A stretch of DNA of 50,690 nt from Emiliania huxleyi CCMP1516 (Eukaryota; Haptophyta; Isochrysidales; Noelaerhabdaceae). Location of the stretch: NCBI RefSeq assembly GCF_000372725.1, contig NW_005198167.1:349354-400043 (forward strand), in the 5' to 3' direction. The notes beneath the pieces are model-generated. The model was given only the letters and a program-made list of their open reading frames with translations, searched no databases and was not told where the DNA came from. This document shows, piece by piece, positions 19,201 to 26,412 of this stretch; the stretch's first letter is position 1, and every line of letters begins with the position of its first letter. Both the position numbers and the translations under genes were made by a program.

Positions 19201-20856
19201 TACGAGGGAGACAAAGAGCGGGGTCCAAACTCGACCCAGCGCCAGCCCGAGGCCTGCGGGGAAAAGGCGAGGCTAAGGCTGGTACACGGCATGCGGACGG
19301 GACAGACCCGAGGTATAGAGCACGGGAGACGATGGAGGGCCAGCCTAGAGGCAGAGGCGCGGCAGGACGGGTGGGACGAGGAGGGAGGAGGAGCGTGTGC
19401 CGATGGGGCTGAAGGTTGCTGGCATCCTGGATGCATGCACACCCTCGCTTCTCACAGGCACGTCCTATGCGCCGAGTGCGAGGCGGTGAAGGGTGAGAGG
19501 AGGGAGCACTACCGGGCGATGAGGAAAGGCGCGGCGGACGTGCTCAAGGCGCTAAGATGGACGCCACCGAAGTCAAGGAGGCGGACACTCGCCCACACCG
19601 CAGAGTGCGAAGCCCAGGCGCTCGCTGTACGCGCCATTGCTGGGGCGACGAAGAGGTGCGCAGGAAGAAGGGAGAGCGACGAGGAATGGGAGGCGATGGA
19701 GCAACTGCTAGCTGGACGACTACCCGAGCCGAGTGTGATGGACCAGGACCCGCCAGAAGACATCATGAGGGAGTATGACACACGGGTGGTGACTTCACTC
19801 AAGGCACTGCAGCAGACGGCGGCATCAATAATCAAAGTACGGGAAGGGAAGAGGAAGGGACTCGAGGCGGAGAGGAAGGAACGAGTAGCCGCGGAAACAG
19901 AACGCCTGAGAGAGGGACAGAAGGAAAGGAAGGAGAGGATACGAGAAATGGAGTGGGCGGCGAATGCGTGTATTTGCTGGCGACGGAGGCGACATCGACA
20001 ACGTGATGCCGAGGAGAAGGAAAGGGAAGAGGCAGAGAGACGCCTCGAAGCGGGGAGAGGCAGAACGACGAGAGCGATGGGGATGACACTCAAAACGACC
20101 CACTGCGAGCTCGAAGGCGAAGGCCAGCGCAGGAAACGCGGTGATAGGAACGACGATGCGGCGAGCGCCGGAGGGAAGCGACGACAGCGAGGGGACGAAG
20201 ACGGCGAGCAGAGAGGAGAACAGACGGCGAGCGGCGCACGCGAGGGCGACCACGCAGGAGAAAACAGACGGGACGAGGGGAAGGAAACGCGGCCCGCCAG
20301 GAAGCGAAGGCAGACGGCAAGATACGTCGCCGGACCAGCGACAGGAAGCGCAGGGAAACAAAAAGAACAAGACCAGGAGCATGGAGACGAGGGAAGGCGC
20401 GAGGCGCTCCGCCGACAAGCAGCAGAGGCGGCGGCGAAAGTAACGACGGCCATGCTAACGACGGGCGGCACGGTGGAAGGGGCGAAGGTAGGCCCCTCTA
20501 GCATAGCGGAAGGGGAACTCGGCCTACTGGCGACGAGGAGGCTAGAGAAATTCGAGGTGTGTAGCATCTACACTGGGGAGATCTTCCGGACAGGAACGGC
20601 GCAGCCACCAGAGACAGTACCAGACGAACTATCACGACACACGGCAGCAGGGGGGACGCAGCTGGATGGAAGTGACGACGAGAGCGGGGACGACTTTGAC
20701 AGCGGAGCTCTCCGTGTTGCTCCCAGCGCCCTTCCCCGCGCTCCCTGGACCACAGAAGGAGCAAGGATAGGTGTGAAGGTCAACATTGTGAACTATGCAA
20801 AAAAAGATGTCGCCACTATGGCGACGGCGACGGCAGAGGGCAGTCCAGAGACGTAG
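16264..20856 (+). CDS. LINE ORF2 C-terminal part: RT thumb, chromodomain, RNase H, Cys cluster, SET-like tail
   Basis: Up to 1530 residues, starting at a TTG; no real start is expected. Residues about 35-190: EIYKYLGTPITAQWQKGME and following helices match the thumb/connection of LINE reverse transcriptases (YLG motif). Residues 387-445: chromodomain-like KWAYERIDGARR...WEYLIKWKG...TWER. Residues about 733-895: RNase H with acidic set D738 (ATDAS), E797 (DAEMY), D826 (MSDSE), H877 (TEGHAGN) and D887 (MADAA), so all catalytic positions are kept. Residues about 1043-1075: a Cys/His cluster (CWHPGC, LCAEC). A Glu/Arg coiled coil follows. Residues about 1409-1530: GPSSIAEGELGLLATRRL and SIYTGEIF resemble the start of a SET domain, which then degenerates. 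RNase H would remove RNA from the cDNA hybrid; the chromodomain could steer insertion to methylated histones. Confidence 0.7.
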   Translation: MCTLPPLVGRCGEIWGDMGRYGKGEDDVRTARQTAVEAAAVEIYKYLGTPITAQWQKGMEPARQKTRRDATRLMKMVGALTQLNADEMQRAMNAAMEGVVGAAARGTVMTMEDCDAIEVARRDAIERQGAGTAYPKAHLYAAEEDGGEGSMHTYQVATASWMSTIDNMLSAPEGRPAGMVARYALARTAWRLGCRGKHPLEWDTKYIPDEQLNEGNLMEAYYLQRNRAGLRGMRTSMQMKDGLDDDLWEMTGQQETVRGPRLWEDSMTMWRRGARRCTYKKRLAEVGLVWWSDVTNEKGDGWMTWSEATRVHELRGKTDKEDYEQLLGELNGQPEATTAQWFAGRHERWDEAGLEWNRSDQRIAIRMAADASTEQRGIRNGQVKGEDKWAYERIDGARRTGETGEDATERWEYLIKWKGATKRTWERHRTIAAMGGAKLEALKEAQDTKLIPFSTRDRIERAATRGEAGMRAMLIAIDTWADTAGAQRPNDDTLTRMWSTIKRHVEVASHSDEAGQRQDNIKESTRNESERDRHSSALPFRTLYLGKEPSTESDAAVSDAQQKEKTKKTMALDGGGDEWRVAADGEATIGGDAWWGSDEPDTLGHGQEIDDLVGGGEWRRGAPQAVLDNVAMEEEIGGAVQEMWTKGGGRAGYEEIGRSDIARDPVLRLYLRSDEAEGAIRSAPQERLRDREGENEIVMDESECRTMRERGTSTTWRARDLACRLHKWHHFTAAAATDASLKKTRDGRLASFGGWEGVQPKEGDDDAQETRAQIHERVGRGIWGGALPGSWEIVDAEMYAIYSFLRTKADETETTLQPHRCLVMSDSETALKEIERAYRGRTRGETNRSALNAAVQAQIDIIQRNRGYVIFIFTEGHAGNAPNSMADAAAKAHLRSRVTSAYEMDLARHVTNRACIYTHEEEGQAPEIRDRRLYQEAKEKIGRWVRKWLDGGHAAQKEGDDNVWRTVIKATGTISGDTRYEGDKERGPNSTQRQPEACGEKARLRLVHGMRTGQTRGIEHGRRWRASLEAEARQDGWDEEGGGACADGAEGCWHPGCMHTLASHRHVLCAECEAVKGERREHYRAMRKGAADVLKALRWTPPKSRRRTLAHTAECEAQALAVRAIAGATKRCAGRRESDEEWEAMEQLLAGRLPEPSVMDQDPPEDIMREYDTRVVTSLKALQQTAASIIKVREGKRKGLEAERKERVAAETERLREGQKERKERIREMEWAANACICWRRRRHRQRDAEEKEREEAERRLEAGRGRTTRAMGMTLKTTHCELEGEGQRRKRGDRNDDAASAGGKRRQRGDEDGEQRGEQTASGAREGDHAGENRRDEGKETRPARKRRQTARYVAGPATGSAGKQKEQDQEHGDEGRREALRRQAAEAAAKVTTAMLTTGGTVEGAKVGPSSIAEGELGLLATRRLEKFEVCSIYTGEIFRTGTAQPPETVPDELSRHTAAGGTQLDGSDDESGDDFDSGALRVAPSALPRAPWTTEGARIGVKVNIVNYAKKDVATMATATAEGSPET
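16286..16325 (+). repeat. Four 10-bp tandem units TGGGGAGATR
   Basis: Perfect to near-perfect 10-bp repeats at the 5' junction of the retrotransposon ORF. They may be a microsatellite at the insertion point or inside the truncated ORF. Confidence 0.7.
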
Positions 20857-20960
20857 GCTGACAGCGCTGCGGGCCCCGTACCGGAATAGAGCCGGCCACA
20901 GGCCGTGGCTCGAGAGCGCCAACGCTCCGAGCCACCGCTGCACGCACGCTAGACTAGACT
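16286..20960 (+). mobile_element. 5'-truncated non-LTR retrotransposon (LINE-like)
   Basis: The ORF begins inside the region that follows the polymerase core of LINE reverse transcriptases. The catalytic palm (YADD-type) and any endonuclease are absent, and downstream domains run to a stop at 20856. 5' truncation is the normal outcome of target-primed reverse transcription. The plus strand is strikingly purine-rich for 4.5 kb, unlike flanking genes, which supports a foreign unit. The 3' boundary is uncertain: 20857-21000 holds a hairpin-prone GC stretch, and I could not identify a poly-A tail or target-site duplication. Confidence 0.7.
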
Positions 20961-21158
20961 GACAATCCTAAGATAGTCCTCGGAGCGGCCGAGTACCCAC
21001 CCACCCTCACGCACAGTCAGTGTTCAGCGCTCACTCAAGGAATGGCCCAATGCCGTCCCGCGCATGCAGGGATGGTCGGGTGATCGATCTGCATGTTACA
21101 TGCGCGCCATCCTTACTTGGTTGTGCTCGCGTTGCACTATTGCATCCTACGTCTCGAG
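20961..21158. other. Retrotransposon 3' flank
   Basis: No coding signal. It lies between the element and the CLN5-like gene on the opposite strand, and probably includes the 3' UTR of both. Confidence 0.35.
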
Positions 21159-21225
21159 CGGAGAAGGCCTCGGCAATGTTACACTGTCTCCTCGAAGGCG
21201 GAGAAGGCCTCGGCAATGTTACACT
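21159..21225 (+). repeat. 27-bp direct repeat, period 40 bp
   Basis: CGGAGAAGGCCTCGGCAATG and the bases that follow (27 bp) occur at 21159-21185 and again at 21199-21225. They sit just beyond the stop codon of the CLN5-like gene. Confidence 0.8.
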
Positions 21226-21236
21226 GGTGGGTGCGT

Positions 21237-22190
21237 TCACTTCAGTGAGCCAATTGTGGACCGCATAGACCCAGTCGATGCCAATTGTGGCGGGGGGAAG
21301 GGGTCGGGGGCAGCCACATAGTCGATGCTCACGTACGGGTGGAAGAAGTCGCTCAGTTGCCAGTACACTCCCTGCGAGTACACAAACTTGTGCCCACGCG
21401 CCAAGGCAACAAACTCGTAAAGGCGCTTCAGGTGAATGACATCGCCTAGCTCCTGGTAGAAGCTCAGCAGCTCTGGGTCCGAGGCGTTCACCTTGGTGAC
21501 GGTGGCTGCGTGCAGTGTGAAGCGCGAGGTGTTCATCAGTGGGAACGACCCGCTGTCGCTGATGCGGCTGAGATACTCCAGCAAATTTTGTGCGCCCGTG
21601 TTGCACGTCACGTCCTCTATGCGGTCGGGGGCGCCGGCCTCCTTGCCCGTCACCCGGAACGGCTGGTACAGTGCGGAGTGGTTGTACAGGGGCATGAAAT
21701 CGGAGGCCAGACGATTGAGGTGCTCCCCGCGCACCTTCAGCACCGGCTTGAGCGCCTTGGTCCAGTGCTTGGGGCCCCAAAACAGCCCCCCGGTGCAGTT
21801 CGGGCAGTCCGGAGGCCTCAGGCAGTAGCGAGCATTCCATGGTGTTTGTCCGGAGAGATGTGGGACGATGCCTCCGACGAGAGATGTGGTGGAGTCGAAT
21901 TCCATGGTGTAGTTCCGGGCTACGCCTTGATCAACAACCTCGAATGCGACAGCAGTGTGGTAGAGGTGCATGCGATCGGTAATGTCCCCGACAGAGGGAA
22001 GGGGGAAGGGGGGGGGGGGGAGAATCGAGAAGAGCGGAGCCTGCAGCCAGTAAATGGTCACAACTGCGTTGGCCGAGAATCGCGGCATGTCAATCCCGTC
22101 GTTGCAGAAGGTTGCCGTCGGCGTCGTGTCCGGCGCGGGCGCAAAGGCGCGAACTGCAATGAAGTAGGGGAGCAAGATCGTGATCTTCAT
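21237..22190 (-). CDS. CLN5-like: CLN5-like lysosomal glycoprotein (317 aa, intronless)
   Basis: Human CLN5 is a soluble lysosomal protein of papain-like/NlpC fold, reported as a thioesterase and bis(monoacylglycero)phosphate synthase. The ATG at 22190 gives a signal peptide, MKITILLPYFIAVRAFA. Upstream in-frame residues to 22322 are Arg/Ser-rich and unlikely. Matches to the family by order: WLQAPLFSIL; the His strand MHLYHTAVAFEVV (CLN5: KIMHDAIGF); the hallmark ARNYTMEF (CLN5: KNYTMEW); then DVTCNTGAQNLLEYL, whose Cys aligns with the catalytic Cys of CLN5 (DCSKFVLRTF). Five NXS/T sites fit lysosomal glycosylation (NYT, NCT, NHS, NTS, NAS). A Pro-rich insert, encoded by a long G-run on the plus strand (22008-22020), sits between WLQAP and the His strand. 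Confidence 0.75.
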   Translation of the reverse strand: MKITILLPYFIAVRAFAPAPDTTPTATFCNDGIDMPRFSANAVVTIYWLQAPLFSILPPPPFPLPSVGDITDRMHLYHTAVAFEVVDQGVARNYTMEFDSTTSLVGGIVPHLSGQTPWNARYCLRPPDCPNCTGGLFWGPKHWTKALKPVLKVRGEHLNRLASDFMPLYNHSALYQPFRVTGKEAGAPDRIEDVTCNTGAQNLLEYLSRISDSGSFPLMNTSRFTLHAATVTKVNASDPELLSFYQELGDVIHLKRLYEFVALARGHKFVYSQGVYWQLSDFFHPYVSIDYVAAPDPFPPPQLASTGSMRSTIGSLK

Positions 22191-22672
22191 CTTGAGGAGG
22201 GTCGAGCCGCGGCGCCTATGGCACGCCCGGCGTGAGCTTCGCGACGAGGCCGCCGGGAGGCCGAGGTGGGCGCAGCCGCTTTGGCGGCATTGGATGTGAG
22301 TGCACGAACAGCTATATGGCATTGTGGAGATGTACGGGGTCTGGAATGCGAGGGGAGGGGAGGGGGGACAAAGTGTCGGTTAGCCTGCGGAAAGGGGGGG
22401 AGGGGGGGCGGGCGGGGCGGGGCGGCGGGGGCAGCGGCGGGGGCGGGGGGGGGGGGGCTCAAGAGGGCATACATGTCAGGCGGCAGCTGGCTGGCAAAGG
22501 AGGCGGCGGACAGGTTGCGATTTCGGGAAGCGGTGGTCTGGAGGCGGCGGCGGCTCGGCGGAGGGTGGCGGGGGCGGCGGAGGGCGGCGGCGGTGAGGGC
22601 TGCGGAGGCAGCAACCCGAGCGGTGGGCGCTGCGCCCGCGTCAAGAGGGAGCCGCGCGTATGGGGAGGCGTC
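22191..22672. other. G-rich simple sequence, no gene recognised
   Basis: Runs of G (up to about 14 at 22443-22456) and GGCGGC-type microsatellites. Reading frames are Gly/Ala/Arg low-complexity. Assembly errors are likely here. Confidence 0.5.
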
Positions 22673-23481
22673 GGCGATGGGGTCGGCGACGTTGAGCGTC
22701 AAGGCGACGAGGTTGTAAGGAAGAATTTTGGGCCTGCTATGGCACGGTGTGGTGGTGGGTTGATATATGAGCCGGATGGGAGGGGGAGGAGCAGGCGCGC
22801 ATCCGCGTGTTGGCAGCCGGGGCGGGGGTGGGTGGGTAGAGCAAGATGCCGGGGAGGACAGTGTTCCTCTCCGCGTGCCCCCTCGTCCAGCAAAGGTGGC
22901 TCTGCGCCCGCGTCAAGAGGCGCGCGCCGCGAGCGCAGGGGGAGGCGCTCGCCTTGATGCCGAAGCCGGCGGTGATGAAGGCGTCGGCGATGGGGTCTGC
23001 GACGTTGAGCGTCAAGGCGACGAGGTCGGGGCAGGAGGAGGTGGACGGCAAAGCGGTGAACGAGTCGGTGGTGCTGAAGTCGGAGGTGAGCTGAGAGACC
23101 CGAGCGCCGAGGCAGAACCCACACGCAGCGAGAGAGCTCCCTCTCCGCCGACGTAGCAGACATTGCCCGGCACGAAGAGCGTCAAGGGTACGCGCACGCC
23201 AGCCGCCGCCGTTGGGGTCGCAGTCGCCCGTGGGCTGGGGTCGAGGGTCGGGAGCCGCTGTGTGTCGCGCGCGCTGTGGGTGTCTTCTCGGTGCGTGTCA
23301 GATCTAAGATGGAGTCCATGCGCCGGCAAACCTGAATCGTCGCCTACACAAGCAGAATGCGCGGGGCGTCAGAGCGCCGGCCGGGCGGAGCGGGCGGAGC
23401 GGCGTATGTGCGAGGGAACGCCTGGATTCTTGATGGAGCAATCGTCGTAGCTTGATTGAGCAATCGTCGCTGCCGAGTTTT
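22673..23481 (-). repeat. Dispersed gene-fragment repeat, copy 2, with internal short duplicate
   Basis: 23095-23480 nearly matches 858-1237. 22950-23030 is a diverged match to 768-842. A third short copy of the same phrase (ggggtcggcgacgttgagcg and on) is at 22677-22712. Minus-strand frames read LVALTLNVADPIADA. in two of the copies. No exchanger motif (GATFMA, CDDF) is found here, so only the 5' part was duplicated. Confidence 0.7.
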
Positions 23482-23910
23482 TTTTGTGTGCGCCTTCGTT
23501 GTTAATAGTACAAACCCAATGGTCCTCTGCGAGCGGTCCTCCGTTGCAGTCACGCACACGCACACGCCATGCCGCACCGCGCGCCCGCCCACCGCCCCGC
23601 CCAGGCGGGAAAGAGACGAGGAGATGGGACAGCGAAGGAGGAGTACGAGCACGTATGGGAGGGTTCAGTAATGCGCCACGCTGCCCGGCGTCTCTCACTT
23701 TCCGGGACAGCCCCGCCCTATTTTCTCCTTTCCGGGCACGTGGGTCGCGACGCATAACCTAGCCCATTTTGACTTTCTAGATTGTGAGCTAAGCCCTGCT
23801 CGCAACCCTCGAGTTTGATCGGATTGTGAGCGCGCTGGTAGTAGTCCTGGGCGTCACCAGTCACACTGTGAGTCTGTGAGTGAGCGGAGCTGCTCATAGT
23901 CCTAGAAGAA
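23482..23910. other. No gene recognised
   Basis: Contains CACA-type microsatellite near 23550 and phrases GATTGTGAGC at about 23779 and 23825. No coding domain seen. Confidence 0.4.
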
Positions 23911-23914
23911 GTAG

Positions 23915-23981
23915 GATTGCGAGCGTGGGTGCTCACAATCGCACAGAGATGCTACGATTGCGAGGAGTGCTGCTCACAATC
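23915..23981. repeat. Two consecutive hairpins of the GATTGYGAGC type
   Basis: GATTGCGAGC (23915-23924) pairs with GCTCACAATC (23931-23940) across a 6-nt loop. GATTGCGAG (23956-23964) pairs with GCTCACAATC (23972-23981). Single copies of GATTGTGAGC lie upstream, so this is a small family of the same palindromic word. Confidence 0.65.
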
Positions 23982-24061
23982 CTTTGTGTGTGTGCACACA
24001 GTCCTCAGAGACAAATGTTCATCAGAGTCACCTAAAAAGACGAAAAGAAAGTTCTTTTTCC

Positions 24062-24182
24062 GGAGTCGCTTAGGCGGCTCCAGTGGTGTACCTGTGTTAG
24101 TGCCAGTGCGCGCCAGTCCCGTGCCCAGTCCTGTGCCCAGTGTTGTGCGAGGGAGTTTTATTGTAAAATTCTTTTTCCTCCT
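24062..24182 (+). repeat. Dispersed repeat family A, copy 1 (3' part)
   Basis: It begins with hairpin GGAGTCGCTTAGGCGGCTCC and continues GTGCCAGTGC, then GAGGGAGTTTTATTGTAAAA and a TTCTTTTTCC end. It matches 35321-35443 and, from gttagtgcc onward, 37298-37385. Confidence 0.75.
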
Positions 24183-24331
24183 CAGGCCGGCGCGCTGGCC
24201 GACGAGTCGGCGAGGGTCGCACCCAGCTATCTGGACCGCTGGCGCGGTGGGGTGGACATCGCGAAGAAAAGATAACCGATCATCATGGCTGCGAAAAGAA
24301 TTTGCCAATTCTGCCCTCTACTTAACCGTAC

Positions 24332-25040
24332 TTAATCGGGAGCATCGAACTTGCGCGGCGACCTTACGAGTGCACCAATACTCGTCAGCGAGCGCGGGAA
24401 TATTATCGAGACCAGTCCTGCGCACCCCTTGAAGGCGTAGTCTCCCACACTCTGCACAGACGCCGGAATGGAGATGGAGGTGAGCGAGGAGGCGCGAGCG
24501 AACGCCCAGCCACCGATGCTGGTGACTGAGCAGGCAATACTGACCGACTCGAGGCCGGTCGCGCGTGCAAAGGCGCCGTCGCCAATCGTTTTAACAGAGC
24601 TGGGGATGACGATCGATTTGATACCCGCACAGCCCTGGAATGCCCAGTCGCCTATGCTTGTCACCGACTCCGGAATCGTCACGTTTTGCAGCGACGTGCA
24701 TCGGTAGAAGGCGCCGTCGCCAATAGTCCTGAGGGTGTTTGGGAGCCTCAAGGAAGTCAGCGTCAGGCAGGAGGCAAACACTCCGTCCCTGGGTGCAGCT
24801 CGCACGCAGCACCTGCTCCATCAGCGGGAAGGTCTTTACAAAGCTGCCCTCCTGGGCGCAGCTCACATGCAGCACCTGCTCCATCAGCGGGAAGGTCTTC
24901 AGCTCCGCATGCTGCAGGAAAGCCAGCATATGCTCAACGTGACGCATTCTCTGGAGCAGGAGCGGTCGCGTGAGGTTGAAGGCCGACCGATAGATCCTCT
25001 CGTCGGCCAGGTTAATGTAAAGGGATCTGTTGTGCGTGGG
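24332..25040 (-). CDS. BspA-type leucine-rich repeat protein, two reading frames
   Basis: LRR_5/BspA repeats serve in surface recognition. In 24332-24805 there are six units of about 23 residues with the pattern L.SI.IP.SV.SIGD.AF.GC (for example VTIPESVTSIGDWAFQGC), ending abruptly at a stop within a seventh unit. Upstream, in another frame (about 24790-25040), ERIYRSAFNLTRPLLLQRMR and two copies of KTFPLMEQVL look like the N-terminal part. The 63-bp offset between the two copies leaves the frame unchanged. The frame change near 24790 could be splicing at ACCCAG|GGACGG. The lack of a proper C-terminus suggests truncation. Confidence 0.6.
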
Positions 25041-25398
25041 CGAGGGCATCTCGTGTGCGTGGACGCGGGAGACGATGATAGGACGGACGAATTCATCCAA
25101 GAGCAATTGTGGCCGTGGCCGCTGTTTTCTCGACAGAGAGGGCCGCGCGGCGGCCTCTCTCTCGAGACCTGAGAAGCCGCCGCAGTGGTTTTTCTTGGTT
25201 GGTTGGATTGGGGCCTCGGCGCGCTCGTCGTGTGTGTGCGCGCGCGACATGGTCGGATCTAGCGACCAGCGGGCAGACACGCGAGAAGTGTTGTCATCAT
25301 CAACAGAGTAACAACCAAGGACTGACCGACCTCGAGACAACCGACGTGTGGCCGTGTGTGTGTCTCAAAAAGGCGTCGTAAAACAATACTGGTGGAGT

Positions 25399-25779
25399 TC
25401 AGACGCCACCAGCCTCCTCTTCCCGCGCCACCAGCTTATCGCGAAGGCCAACGACACCCAAGTCGAAGTTCTTTCGCAAGCTCACCTGCTCCTTCTCGGG
25501 CAGTGCCGCCATTGCTGCGTCATAGGCCTCACGCACCGCAGTGTACGCAGCACGAACCTCCTCGAGGTCGGCCTTGAAATCATCCGAGCTGCGGTCGTCG
25601 TCGTCGAGCAAGTCGCTCAGCAGCAGGTTAGCCTCGGCGAGTTCGTCGGAGAGGTGATCGGCTGGCGAGCGGCCCGACAAAGGCCGGTGCGGAATCCGTG
25701 ATGCGAGCCTCGGCATGGCGTGCTGCCTCCCTCCGCAATGCAGGCGGCCGACGCCGCGACGCGCGAGTGATGCGAGCAT
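25399..25779 (-). CDS. Small acidic-helical protein with organelle-type presequence (126 aa)
   Basis: The frame is open from 25878, but the Met at 25779 gives a classical targeting peptide: MLASLARRGVGRLHCGG..., rich in Arg, Ser and Leu and free of acidic residues for about 40 residues. The mature part is helical and acidic (HLSDELAEANLLLSDLLDDD, ADLEEVRAAYTAVREAYDAAM, RDKLVAREEEAGGV). A mitochondrial helical-bundle protein is plausible. I cannot name the family. No neighbour suggests a partner. Confidence 0.5.
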   Translation of the reverse strand: MLASLARRGVGRLHCGGRQHAMPRLASRIPHRPLSGRSPADHLSDELAEANLLLSDLLDDDDRSSDDFKADLEEVRAAYTAVREAYDAAMAALPEKEQVSLRKNFDLGVVGLRDKLVAREEEAGGV

Positions 25780-26412
25780 CGTAGCGAGCGCGAGGACTGC
25801 CCGAGGGACCAGAGGAGACAAAGCGGCCCCGCACAAAGCGTGCCGATCGCCTGCGTAACGCACGGGCGGCGAAGACACAGAAAGAATTCAACGCCGCGGG
25901 TGCGGACAGGCGCGTGCAGAAAAAAAATCTCCCACAGATTATTTCTTCCAGGGCACCCCAATCGACCCCAAGTCCTCCTGGAGGACCTGCTCGGGCTGTC
26001 GACTCGTTGGGCTGAGAGTCGCTTGCGAAGGCACCCGAAACATTTTCTGTCGCCTCGAGGGCAAAAAACGAAGGCGCTCTCAAAAAAGAATAAACAATTC
26101 CCGTGATGAAGCCACGGACCGCCTCGATTCCTCCTCCACAAGGCATGCCGCCGCGTTCGAGCTCCTCCTCCCACACCGCCCCGCCGCGCCGCGCACGGCT
26201 CTATTCTGCCGAAGGGTTCAGCCTGTGCCTCTCGCTAGCGCGCCCGTTTGAGCTGGTTATCTGGGTTGTGGCGCACGCCCGCCACGGTCGCTCGTTTGGG
26301 TCCCACCGCCTCCTCACCCATGCGCGCCGATCGAGGCGTGGGACAGCTGACGAGCGTTGTCCCTGTACGCGTGCAGGAGCATTTTTCTACGCCGCTGCTT
26401 CATCGCGCGTCC
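25780..26412. other. Intergenic region between divergent genes
   Basis: AT-richer than its surroundings at 25915-26100 (A-run at 25920, TTTTCTGTCG, AAAAAACG). Likely holds promoters for the minus-strand gene ending at 25399 and the plus-strand lipase. No specific motif identified. Confidence 0.35.

Noticed and set aside
17343..20567. Long antisense frames (up to about 370 residues) across the retrotransposon
   Set aside because: They are Ser/Pro/Leu/Arg strings produced by the complement of a purine-rich coding strand; no motifs.
22008..22020. Long G-runs (also at 22443, 30776, 42038) as G-quadruplex regulators
   Set aside because: Possible, but homopolymer runs are also typical assembly-error sites and nothing ties them to a function.
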